DNA from: DTYU01 sp040756575
Lineage (GTDB): Bacteria; Bacillota; Desulfotomaculia; Desulfotomaculales; Ammonificaceae
DNA: 64,000 bases
Reading direction: 5' to 3'
NCBI GenBank assembly: GCA_040756575.1
Contig: JBFLYP010000012.1
Coordinates: 17,388 to 81,387, forward strand
A program made the position numbers and the translations under genes. The notes beneath the pieces were generated by a model. The model was not told where the DNA came from, ran no database searches, and saw nothing but the letters and a program-made list of their open reading frames with translations. Positions 42,211 through 50,359 of this stretch are shown here, one piece after another (within the stretch, counting starts at the first letter, position 1; each line of letters starts with the position of its first letter).

Positions 42211-42975
42211 ATGGCAAGGGTAAAGCGGAAAATCATCCGGATTGAAGAGGATAAATGCGACGGGTGCGGGCTTTGCATCCCGGGCTGCCCGGAAGGGGCG
42301 CTGCAGGTCGTAAACGGCAAAGCCAGGCTGGTCAGGGAGAGCTTCTGTGACGGGCTCGGGGCCTGCGTGGGGGAGTGCCCCAACGGGGCGCTCAAGGTCG
42401 AGGAACGGGAGGCTGAAGATTACGACTTTGACGGCGTGGTAAAACACCTAAGCGAAAAGTCTCCCGAGCTCCTGGAAAAGCACCTCAGGCATCTGAAGGA
42501 GCACGGCGTAGAGCCGCCCCGTACCGGGATGTCTCCAGGAGAAACGGCGTGCACGAAGGCAAGCGTCTTGTCCGAAAACGCAGGGCCGCTCCGGCAGTGG
42601 CCGGTCAAGCTCTACCTGATACCGCCGACGGCGCCGTTTCTGAAAGACGCCGACCTGGTCCTGGTTGCCGATTGCGTTCCTTTTGCCTGCACCAATCTGC
42701 ACGGCGGTTTTCTCGAAGGCAAGGCGTTTGCAGCGGGCTGCCCGAAGTTCGACGACACCGTGACCTACAAAGACAAAATCGAGCAGATGATCAAGCAGTC
42801 CGGCGTGCGCAGTTTGAAGGTGCTCCACATGGAGGTTCCCTGCTGTTCCGGTCTGGTATACATCGCCCGGGAAGCACTCGCCCGGACGGGGGCTGCGATC
42901 CCGCTGGAGTCGGTGGTAATAGGCATCAAGGGCGAAACCAAATCCGCGCGCCTTTTAAACGGCAAGGCCTCTTAG
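42211..42975 (+). CDS. 4Fe-4S dicluster ferredoxin-domain protein linked to hcp
   Basis: 254 residues. The N-terminal bacterial ferredoxin fold has two motifs: CDGCGLCIPGCPEGAL and, in variant form, CDGLGACVGECPNGAL. The long C-terminal region has further conserved cysteines (VADCVPFACTN, AAGCPKFDD, EVPCCSGLVYIA). Probable electron donor to Hcp. ATG at 42211 follows GGGGTG. Proteins of this layout are commonly found next to short-class hcp genes. Confidence 0.85.
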   Translation: MARVKRKIIRIEEDKCDGCGLCIPGCPEGALQVVNGKARLVRESFCDGLGACVGECPNGALKVEEREAEDYDFDGVVKHLSEKSPELLEKHLRHLKEHGVEPPRTGMSPGETACTKASVLSENAGPLRQWPVKLYLIPPTAPFLKDADLVLVADCVPFACTNLHGGFLEGKAFAAGCPKFDDTVTYKDKIEQMIKQSGVRSLKVLHMEVPCCSGLVYIAREALARTGAAIPLESVVIGIKGETKSARLLNGKAS

Positions 42976-43021
42976 TGATCGATGAAGAGGATGCTTTAAG
43001 GTTATAAACAGTAGAGAGAGT

Positions 43022-43260
43022 CATTTACGACGATAATTGTCGCCACCGGGATGAAAATACGAACCCGTAAGCGTGTTACTTAGACGCAGTAGTGTAACAT
43101 AAACGGAACGCGGTGAGGAGCGAGCAATGCGAGGAAGGTGAAGCCGGCCGAACCGGAGCGTACATGGAAGTACGTGAGGATTCGGCCGGCGAGCCTGACG
43201 AAGCAGGGTGAAGCTCATCGCCGCGCCCACGAAATAAGTACTATTTTCTGAGGTAAAAGT
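43022..43260 (+). repeat. R3 structured repeat, complete copy
   Basis: Head hairpin CGAC-GATAATT-GTCG followed by CCACCGGGATGAAAAT. Outer stem CGCGGTGA (43109-43116)/TCGCCGCG (43218-43225), middle stem CCGAA (43148-43152)/TTCGG (43181-43185), apical stem CGTAC/GTACG (43159-43174). No R1 insertion. Nothing else recognisable lies in the gene-free 42976-43719 interval apart from the terminator after it. Confidence 0.75.
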
Positions 43261-43269
43261 GATTAGGCG

Positions 43270-43296
43270 GGGCGGCAAGGAAGCCGCCCTTTTTCT
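43270..43296 (+). terminator. Rho-independent terminator
   Basis: 7-bp stem GGGCGGC/GCCGCCC with AAGGAA loop and TTTTTC tail. It follows R3 directly and could end either the hcp transcript or an R3 RNA. Confidence 0.75.
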
Positions 43297-43719
43297 TACT
43301 TAGTTTAGCACCATCGTCGGAGACGACCGTATCTGCCGTATAATCCTCGTAGTTTCGGAATGCCGAGACTCTTACCAGCTATTTTCGAAAATTCGCTGTC
43401 GCCGGTTTTACTTTACGTAAGAAGCACCAAGAAACCCCTGGACAGTGATTCCTGCCGTTTTTGGGTCATATATTGTTTTGAATCAGGTAGTTGCTGGTTC
43501 GGTGGTTAAGTAACTTGGTAAGGGAGCAATTCATGCTACCGCGTTTTTGAACATTTGCAAAAAGGGGATGTTAACGCTGTTACCTTGTGCGAAGAACCAT
43601 AATTAAACAGTATTGCCATATATACGGTGGCACGCATAAATTTCATATGGGTGCGGCTTACCAGTAACACTTCCTTGCAAGGACCATATAATGGTAGCAA
43701 AAAGGAGGAGTGAATTTGT

Positions 43720-44175
43720 ATGGCCATCAGGAGACTCTGTGTTAACGAGGTAACCTCGGTCACATCTACCTTTTCCCAAACGGTTACGTGTACAACTCCG
43801 GCGCATACCCCTGTAGTGGGAGCGGGAGACGAGTGTAATGTTGCCCTTTATAATGTCGCGGCGAATTTTGGGGTTACTCCGCCGACGCTGTCGTTTTCTT
43901 TCGATGTCCAGTTCGAGTACCTGTACATGAACGCGGGAGTAACCTTCAATGACTACTGTAACGTCTTGGGCAACAGCGGTTCAATAACCCTCCCGACCGG
44001 TGTCACGCTCTGCTGCGGCGGTACCATGCCCTTGGTGACATCCTCCGCGAGCTGTAACGCCGCAGCTATCACCACAACACCTACCACCGTCTCCGGCCCC
44101 GTCACGCTGTCGTTCACCGTCACTAATCTTTGTACACAGACCATTATCTGCGTCGACGATACCACCTGCCCATAA
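43720..44175 (+). CDS. Cys-rich, Thr-rich small protein (possible coat or appendage subunit)
   Basis: 151 residues, family not recognised. Beta-strand-prone Thr/Val/Ser repeats (TPPTLSFSFDVQFEYLYMNA; SGPVTLSFTVTNLCTQTIIC) and eleven cysteines, including LCCGG and a C-terminal CVDDTTCP. No signal peptide. ATG behind AAAGGAGG; a CATATAAT box at 43685-43692 is one mismatch from a sigma-E-type -10 element. Followed by a terminator, so monocistronic. Cysteine cross-linked spore coat or appendage proteins look similar in composition, which is inference only. Confidence 0.7.
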   Translation: MAIRRLCVNEVTSVTSTFSQTVTCTTPAHTPVVGAGDECNVALYNVAANFGVTPPTLSFSFDVQFEYLYMNAGVTFNDYCNVLGNSGSITLPTGVTLCCGGTMPLVTSSASCNAAAITTTPTTVSGPVTLSFTVTNLCTQTIICVDDTTCP

Positions 44176-44198
44176 TCCGGAAAAACGGCGCGCAAACG

Positions 44199-44232
44199 AA
44201 GCCTGCATTTTCTCACGCAGGCTTATTTTTTA
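44199..44232 (+). terminator. Rho-independent terminator
   Basis: AAGCCTGC/GCAGGCTT stem with a 10-nt loop, then ATTTTTTAG. Confidence 0.85.
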
Positions 44233-44494
44233 GAACCGCTCGCGCGAGCGCCGCCTGGCAGCTGGGCACCGGCGGGGCGGTCCCTGTCAGCGGGAGCGGG
44301 CCGTCTTGTACACACGCTGTTACTGTCTAAAAAGCAGATTCGTCCGCCCGCGGCAATAGGGCTCCGCTCGAGCGGGTATTGCTGAGGGCTGTCCGCTCGG
44401 ACGTCGTCAATTCAAACACGGGTATAAAACGACGGGAGCTGCCCATAGGCGTTAGACGACGAGACAGGCCTGGACCATCGACATAGGCCCGGTT
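44233..44494. other. Gap with no supported gene
   Basis: Contains only inverted GC-rich words (for example GCTCGAGCGGG near 44370) between convergent genes. No open frame with a ribosome site and no known motif. Confidence 0.5.
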
Positions 44495-47400
44495 TTAAGT
44501 CTTTGTCCGGTAGTATGCTGCAGCAAGGGGCAATTCGGCGAGCGGCCCCGACGGCACGGCTACGGCGATATTTGAAGTTGCGATAACGCCGCCGGCGCTA
44601 TATGCCTTTACGCGGTAAAAATACCGGGTTCTTTGAAACAGACAGGCGTCGATGTACTCCCCGGTACCGGCGCCAACCCTGTCAATTTCCCCGAAAGCGT
44701 TTTCGCACATCATGCTGCGCTCAATGATATAGCCTTCTTCACCGGTTGAGCCCCCGGACCAGGTGAGTTTGATCCCGTTCCCGTACAACGCCCGGGCGGA
44801 CAACGTCAGCGGGAGCACGTCCCTGCCCGTACCTTCACGGCTTCGTGGAGCGGAATCGACCGTATGATGAATAACCTTTTCAGCGTACGAGAATTCGTCC
44901 GTTCGGTCTTTTATCCTCGGCGAAGTTATTTTGGGATCTTTGCCCGGTGCGGCTTTTGTTTCCGGAGCGGCGACAAGGATTTTGACGTCCTTTACCCCAG
45001 GGTTTGAATAGCAGGGCAGCACCGTTACCTGAGTATCGGAATAATCTCTCCACGATTGTGAATTGCCAGGCGGCGATAAACCGCCGTTTTTTCGAAACGC
45101 GTTCCGGCGCGCGAGCAGCCTCCGCGGTGCGGGTGTACCGAATACTTCGAGGTCCATAATGTTTGCGCGCGCCGGGTCGTTGCCTTCGCCGGTTCCTGCT
45201 ATAACAACCGATCGGTTTTCCATGCTCCAATCAAACCACCCCGCCTGGTTGTCAAAGAAAAGGTTTTCGAAAAGGGTTGGATTGCTGTAGTCAGGGGCGC
45301 CGTTGGGCAAACCTGCCCGGTAAGCGACGCTGTGCGCCTGGCTCACAATACCTGCCGCATGAGGCCGGCCGTCGCTTTTTTCTGCCGTGGCGGTGGTAAC
45401 GTTTTTCGCAAAGATGTTGCCGGCAACGACAACATTGGATGCATCGCCGAGCGCCAGCCCGCCGCCAAGGTTTGCGGAGACATTGTTTGTGACTACGTTG
45501 TTGAAAAGGTTAATCCGGTGCCAACCTGTCCGGAGCAAGCGGATGCCGCCGCCGCTATCGTTTGCTATGTTAAACTGGACAACGTTATCGTATATCTCCA
45601 CGGCTCCCGAGCCGTATGAGACTTCCTCTGGCCGGAACGGTTGCTCACCGCCGACAAATATGCCTGCGCCCTCGCCGAGGGAGGTGTTGAAGAGGAACCT
45701 GTTGTGGTGGATGCGGCCATAATGGCTCAGACCGTAATGCGCAAGCCCGCCGCCGCTTCCCGCGGAAAAGTTGCCGCAGACTTCATTATGGTCGAATTCA
45801 TAACCGTGTGCCCCAGAAAAGATACCCACTCCTCCAGCCAGAAAGACGCCGCCGTTGTTGATGATCTGGTTGTGATGGATTCGGATTAACTCGTTTTTGC
45901 GTTCACCTGCAAAGGGCCTGCCGATTATGATTCCTCCACCGATTCTGCCGCCGTTGCCTCGGATTACGTTGTTGCTGATCTCAAGACGGCGGCATCCGGC
46001 CTCGACCACTACCCCACCGCCTTCTTCGCTGTTTGCACCGGTAATCAGCAGACCGTCGATTTGCATATTGAGTGAGTCGTCAGGGGATTCTTTCCGGGAC
46101 AACACCGTAATGACCTGCCCGCGGGGAATCTGCCGGTGCTCCTCAAAGGCGACGGAGATAAGTTTATTTTCCCATTCCTTCCGGTAACTCCTGAAGAAAC
46201 GCCCGTCCAATTTAGTGGCTCCGGGCCCCATTCCTTGAAGTTTAACGTTCTTGTAAAGAATGGGGTTTTCATAGTAAATGCCGGGGTGGACGACTATCAG
46301 TGCTCCGGGGGGCGCGCTGTCAACGGCCTCCTGGATCGTTTTACCGGGAGCGACGTCAATGACCGGCGGGTAATAGGTTCCGGGCTCCAATACGTGGATG
46401 GTAATTCCGCAAGCTGCTGCGGCGCCCGCCTGATTGGTAACCGTCAGTTGAGCCGGACCCGGAGGGAAGGTTTCCGGTATGCGTACGAGGATGAACCTGT
46501 CGTTCCAGACAAGAATGGGGACCGGCGTTTCGTTCAGTGTAACAGTTCCCCTGGCGTTGCCGAAGTTACCTCCCCGGATAATAACTCTGCGGCTTTCACC
46601 GGGAGTTATACAGACTCTGCTTACGCTGGTCAACTGCGGCACACCTTCGGCCGGGCAAAGCGGAGGCTGGGAGAATCGTGAATCCGGCGTTTCCACAAAG
46701 GTGGTGAGGGGATAAAGGGCCACTTTAATGCAAGTAGTCCTGCCGGGCCATACATCGACAACCTGCTTGAGCGTCTGATAGTGGGGATTGTAGTTAGCGC
46801 TGGGCCTGTCAGGGTCTCCCGGGTCGTTGCCGATGATTTGGTACATCCCCGGCACAACACCGGATGGAGTGGACCCGTCTGTGATGCAGCCGGATGGTAG
46901 CAGGACCTCGAAAAGGCCGCTGGCATCTGTATAAACGGTGGTAAGCAGGCGCCCTGTGTGGTCGCGGATGCCGACGGGTGTGTAAGGGATACCGCGCTTT
47001 TCGCCGTAGTGTGGATGGGAGGGATCGGTTTCAAGGTTTGTGCAATCTTCAAGCACACCTGTCACCCGGCCGGGAACGGGAATACCATCATAGCAGGTGT
47101 TCGCGACAGCGTACCTGCCAACTTTATCACTGATCAACTCCAACCGGCGGGGAATGCCGATCTCGCCGAGGTCAACCGTTTCTTCCTCGTCCACCCGGAC
47201 GGTTCGGAAAGAAATGATGTGTTCAAGGGGTTCATCCCAAACGGCGATCCGGTACAGGCCTGCGGGAACCCCGGGGATTGTAAAGCTTCCGTCCGGGTTG
47301 CCCCGTCCGGTATATACCTGTTCGTCGTTACGGAGGAGATCGTTTAGCGCAATACAGGGCCGCTCAACGGGTTGGCCGGGCATCGGGGAGCCAAGCGGGG

Positions 47401-48298
47401 GTCCAAAGCCCGCTGTTGAACGGACCCGGCCGGTTATCACACCGGTACCCTTTCCGGGAGCAAAATCCTTTAGCTGAACAAAACCCACCCTGACCAGGGG
47501 CCGTTTAAAGCCTTCTTGCGGGTTGTACCCGTCGTTGCCTTCTTCGATACAGATATCAATGATGTTGGTTCCCGAAATGGTAGTGCTCTGAATCCAGTCT
47601 GTACCCTCAGGAGGAAGAGCTTGCACCTTATACCTGCCCGGGAGCAGGTTCTCGATGACTGCGTCCCCGTTTTCATCCGTCCGGATTGCCCCGCCGGTGC
47701 CGGGAAGCGGTACAGGCCTTCCGTCTTGATCAAGGATCAGGTTGCCGTTATCGTCTTCTTGGTAAACGGTCCCGAGGGGGTTGCCGCAAAAGTCTGTTGC
47801 AGTCTCGCCCGCTGCGTCGCGAAGTATAATGCGAAAAGCCGGCAGACCGCGCTCGAAAGGAAAGTCGTCCCTGCCGTTGACGGGGTGATTATCTTCAAAA
47901 ACGCGTACCCTTATCATGGAAAGGGGTAGAGGGTACGGCAGCAGCTTGACGGCCAGGGTGCAGTCGGAGTTAAGGTTGATCCAGTTGCCGCCCATTTTGT
48001 AACCGGGGGCAAGAACGGAAACGAGGTATCTGCCCTTAGGCAGGGCAACTGTATTCCGGTTCGAGTCCCCTGTTGCCACGACCGGACAACACACGGTTGC
48101 ACCGTTGGTGGAACGCCGGTTCCCCTGTTCCGGGTCAAACGGATTTTCAGCGGCATCCTGGTTAACGATAAATTTAAAATCGGAAATCAGCCTCTCCGTT
48201 CCAAATTCGAAAACATTTACTGTGAGCTTGAGCACGCCCGTTTGGACCGTACAGGAGCCACCGGCTCCGGCCGGCAGTTTTGAGTTAGATACTTCCAT
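44495..48298 (-). CDS. Giant multi-domain beta-helix protein (1267 residues)
   Basis: Domains in order: an N-terminal Cys-containing unit and several carboxypeptidase-regulatory/CnaB-like beta domains (KGRYLVSVLAPGYKMGG; LPGRYKVQALPPEG; DGSFTIPGVPAGLYRIAVWD; DASGLFEVLLPSG), residues ~1-530; an IPT/TIG domain (VCITPGESRRVIIRGGNFGN), ~560-650; a right-handed parallel beta-helix with many NNVI/HHN rungs (ISNNVIRGNGGRIGGGIIIG; IYDNVVQFNIANDSGGGIRL), ~660-1030; and a fibronectin-type-III-like end (IKLTWSGGSTGEEGYIIERS). There is no signal peptide, membrane anchor or sorting motif. Probable structural or carbohydrate-contacting protein. Confidence 0.85.
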   Translation of the reverse strand: MEVSNSKLPAGAGGSCTVQTGVLKLTVNVFEFGTERLISDFKFIVNQDAAENPFDPEQGNRRSTNGATVCCPVVATGDSNRNTVALPKGRYLVSVLAPGYKMGGNWINLNSDCTLAVKLLPYPLPLSMIRVRVFEDNHPVNGRDDFPFERGLPAFRIILRDAAGETATDFCGNPLGTVYQEDDNGNLILDQDGRPVPLPGTGGAIRTDENGDAVIENLLPGRYKVQALPPEGTDWIQSTTISGTNIIDICIEEGNDGYNPQEGFKRPLVRVGFVQLKDFAPGKGTGVITGRVRSTAGFGPPLGSPMPGQPVERPCIALNDLLRNDEQVYTGRGNPDGSFTIPGVPAGLYRIAVWDEPLEHIISFRTVRVDEEETVDLGEIGIPRRLELISDKVGRYAVANTCYDGIPVPGRVTGVLEDCTNLETDPSHPHYGEKRGIPYTPVGIRDHTGRLLTTVYTDASGLFEVLLPSGCITDGSTPSGVVPGMYQIIGNDPGDPDRPSANYNPHYQTLKQVVDVWPGRTTCIKVALYPLTTFVETPDSRFSQPPLCPAEGVPQLTSVSRVCITPGESRRVIIRGGNFGNARGTVTLNETPVPILVWNDRFILVRIPETFPPGPAQLTVTNQAGAAAACGITIHVLEPGTYYPPVIDVAPGKTIQEAVDSAPPGALIVVHPGIYYENPILYKNVKLQGMGPGATKLDGRFFRSYRKEWENKLISVAFEEHRQIPRGQVITVLSRKESPDDSLNMQIDGLLITGANSEEGGGVVVEAGCRRLEISNNVIRGNGGRIGGGIIIGRPFAGERKNELIRIHHNQIINNGGVFLAGGVGIFSGAHGYEFDHNEVCGNFSAGSGGGLAHYGLSHYGRIHHNRFLFNTSLGEGAGIFVGGEQPFRPEEVSYGSGAVEIYDNVVQFNIANDSGGGIRLLRTGWHRINLFNNVVTNNVSANLGGGLALGDASNVVVAGNIFAKNVTTATAEKSDGRPHAAGIVSQAHSVAYRAGLPNGAPDYSNPTLFENLFFDNQAGWFDWSMENRSVVIAGTGEGNDPARANIMDLEVFGTPAPRRLLARRNAFRKNGGLSPPGNSQSWRDYSDTQVTVLPCYSNPGVKDVKILVAAPETKAAPGKDPKITSPRIKDRTDEFSYAEKVIHHTVDSAPRSREGTGRDVLPLTLSARALYGNGIKLTWSGGSTGEEGYIIERSMMCENAFGEIDRVGAGTGEYIDACLFQRTRYFYRVKAYSAGGVIATSNIAVAVPSGPLAELPLAAAYYRTKT

Positions 48299-48664
48299 CC
48301 CTGTTCAACCCCCATGCTTCAATTCTCTACCCTGTTTACCATGGTATTTACCTGCTGTTTCAAGAGTGCATTCATATCCTGAAAAATCTGACGTACCACC
48401 TGCCCAGCACTCAATGAAAGTGCACCATAGTTCTTAAAAGTTGGCGCCCGGCTAAGAACTAATTTCGTTTTTACGGTACAGTATGACACCGCGTACTGGG
48501 CACGACCGCAACCATCATGTCTAAGAGTACGTATGGATGTTGCCGCTCGGGACGGTCTTCCCGGGCCGAACCGCCGGTTGCCATGCGGCAATCACCTTTC
48601 AGTCTGCAGCTACATAAAGTGGTTAAGAACTTCCTCCAATGGCAATGTTAGGGAGAGTGGGATT
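48299..48664. other. Divergent intergenic region before the gas-vesicle cluster
   Basis: 366 bases between the divergent beta-helix gene and gvpO. Promoters for both are expected here, but none of near-consensus sigma-70 form was found. Confidence 0.4.
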
Positions 48665-48940
48665 GTGTCTGCAGTAGCAAATGTGGTGGCGGCAGTAAGC
48701 ACGTTTTTCCAGAACGTCCTGGGGAAGACCGCCGTTGTTATCGGGGTATGTCAGGACGAGCGGGGTATGTGGCTTGCCAAGGCCGAGGTTCCCGAAGAGG
48801 TTGAGTACATGCGAAAACGCGCCCGCGACGACCTCATCGGGCTCTATCAGGTTACGTTGAACGGCAACTTTAACGTTACGGGATACGAGCGAATTGCCAT
48901 CCGTGAGCGGGACAGTACAAAGTACAATGACAAATGCTAA
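48665..48940 (+). CDS. gvpO: Gas vesicle protein GvpO-like
   Basis: 91 residues; WLAKAEVPEEVEYMRKRARD then LIGLYQVTLNGNFNVTGYER and a charged end match the GvpO family pattern (acidic W-x-VE segment, then YEV-x-LD-x-G). In haloarchaea GvpO is needed for vesicle formation and expression. GTG at 48665 follows GGGAGAGTGGG; longer upstream frame lacks support. The first gene of the cluster. The hydrophobic N-terminal stretch VANVVAAVSTFFQNVLG is unusual. Confidence 0.7.
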   Translation: MSAVANVVAAVSTFFQNVLGKTAVVIGVCQDERGMWLAKAEVPEEVEYMRKRARDDLIGLYQVTLNGNFNVTGYERIAIRERDSTKYNDKC

Positions 48941-48953
48941 GGGAAGTTGGGAT

Positions 48954-49862
48954 ATGATGAACAGGGACATCGTAATTGACCTGTCCAATTGGAGCGTTGA
49001 CCTGGTCCGCACACCCTTTGTGAATTCCGTGCTTGATCGTGCGGTCACATACCTCAAGGCCGGTTATCCGGTCCACTTCTCCGGACCTTCAGGTACCGGC
49101 AAGACGACGCTTGCCATGGCGGCAGCATCCATGCTCAACCAGCCGGTCGTCATGATTTTCGGAAACGATGAGACTGTTCCCTCAGACCTTGTCGGGGGGG
49201 CTACGGGGTTTCGGAGGGCTTTTGTTTACGATAACTTCATCCATTCGGTTTACAAGAGCAGAGAGGATTTCCAGCCTCTTTGGTATGACGGCCGACTGAC
49301 CACGGCCTGCCGGAACGGCTATACCCTGATCTACGATGAGTTCAACCGTTCCCGTCCCGAAACGAACAATGTCCTGCTGTCAGTGCTCGAGGAAGGCATA
49401 CTCAGTTTTCAAGGGTTGCACAGGGACGAACAGTACCTGCAGGTGAACAAGAATTTCCGGGCGATTTTAACGAGCAATCCGGAAGAGTATGCCGGTGTCC
49501 ACAGGACACAGGACGCCCTCTTGCAGCGTATGATCACGCTCCCGCTCAGTTCGTACGACCGCGAGACCGAGATCGCCATCGGTATGCTCAGGTCCGGGCT
49601 CGACAGGGCAAGCGTGGCCAAGGTGGTCGACCTCGTCGGGACACTACGCCGGTCGTTGAACCAACCGGTCTTATCGGTCCGCAGCATCATTCGTATCTGC
49701 CGTTTGGCCGCACAGACCAAAGCGCCGGTCAACGCCCACGACGCTGCCTTCTCACAGCTATGTAAAGATGTTCTCATGTCTGAACTTCTGTGGCTGTCGG
49801 AAGGATTAAACCGGGACCAGGTTGCCCGGGAGATAGAGGCGGCTCTGGAAAAGGTTGCGTAA
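48954..49862 (+). CDS. gvpN: Gas vesicle AAA ATPase GvpN
   Basis: MoxR-like AAA+ ATPase required for vesicle enlargement. 302 residues from ATG 48954. Walker A GPSGTGKTT, Walker B YTLIYDEFNRSRPE, sensor-type ILTSNPEEYAGVH. GvpN-typical N-terminus (FVNSVLDRAVTYLKAGYPVH). The ATG follows AAGGGAAG at 9 nt; an ATG at 48927 would overlap gvpO. Confidence 0.93.
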   Translation: MMNRDIVIDLSNWSVDLVRTPFVNSVLDRAVTYLKAGYPVHFSGPSGTGKTTLAMAAASMLNQPVVMIFGNDETVPSDLVGGATGFRRAFVYDNFIHSVYKSREDFQPLWYDGRLTTACRNGYTLIYDEFNRSRPETNNVLLSVLEEGILSFQGLHRDEQYLQVNKNFRAILTSNPEEYAGVHRTQDALLQRMITLPLSSYDRETEIAIGMLRSGLDRASVAKVVDLVGTLRRSLNQPVLSVRSIIRICRLAAQTKAPVNAHDAAFSQLCKDVLMSELLWLSEGLNRDQVAREIEAALEKVA

Positions 49863-49879
49863 GTCAGGGGTGTTTTACG

Positions 49880-50359
49880 GTGGGAGACAACATCAGACGT
49901 TCGGGCTTTTTCGGCGGGCTGTTCGAGCTGTTGGAGCTTGCGAGCCGGCTCACCGATGAAAAGGAAACCATACACCGCGAGGGGAGGTTCGGCGGAAAAG
50001 GAATTGCCGGTCACTGGTCGGTTGACGTGCGATTGGGGACGGCCGGAGCAGCCGGCAGAAACCTTGAGCAGCAAAAACCTTCCCAGGCGACTGTAAAACC
50101 TATTATTCACATGCTCCCTCATCTGGAGATACACGACGAGGGAGAATTCCTCCGCGTTGTTGTGGATTTTCCGTATGCAGCCGAAACGGCCGAAAACTTT
50201 TCGGTTGAAGGCGACCTCCTGGTTTATGATGATCCGGGGCAGGACGTTCATTATGAGTGGCTCCTGCCCTGCCAGGTTGAACCGAAGCCGGTGAAACGGG
50301 AATTCAGCCATACGTTACTGGTGATGGACTTCAAGAAAGCGGGCAAGACGGATGGATAG
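49880..50359 (+). CDS. gvpH: GvpH-like gas vesicle protein
   Basis: 159 residues. The N-terminal region (RSGFFGGLFELLELASRLTD, then EGRFGGKGIAG) is characteristic of GvpH, and the C-terminal half is a small-heat-shock-like beta-sandwich (PHLEIHDEGEFLRVVVDFPY). GTG at 49880 is supported by GGGGTG. Probable chaperone for vesicle proteins. Its stop overlaps the next gene by 8 bases. Confidence 0.8.
   Translation: MGDNIRRSGFFGGLFELLELASRLTDEKETIHREGRFGGKGIAGHWSVDVRLGTAGAAGRNLEQQKPSQATVKPIIHMLPHLEIHDEGEFLRVVVDFPYAAETAENFSVEGDLLVYDDPGQDVHYEWLLPCQVEPKPVKREFSHTLLVMDFKKAGKTDG

Noticed and set aside
44130..44330. Possible ORF after the Cys-rich protein
   Set aside because: It overlaps the end of that gene and runs through a terminator hairpin; no ribosome site.
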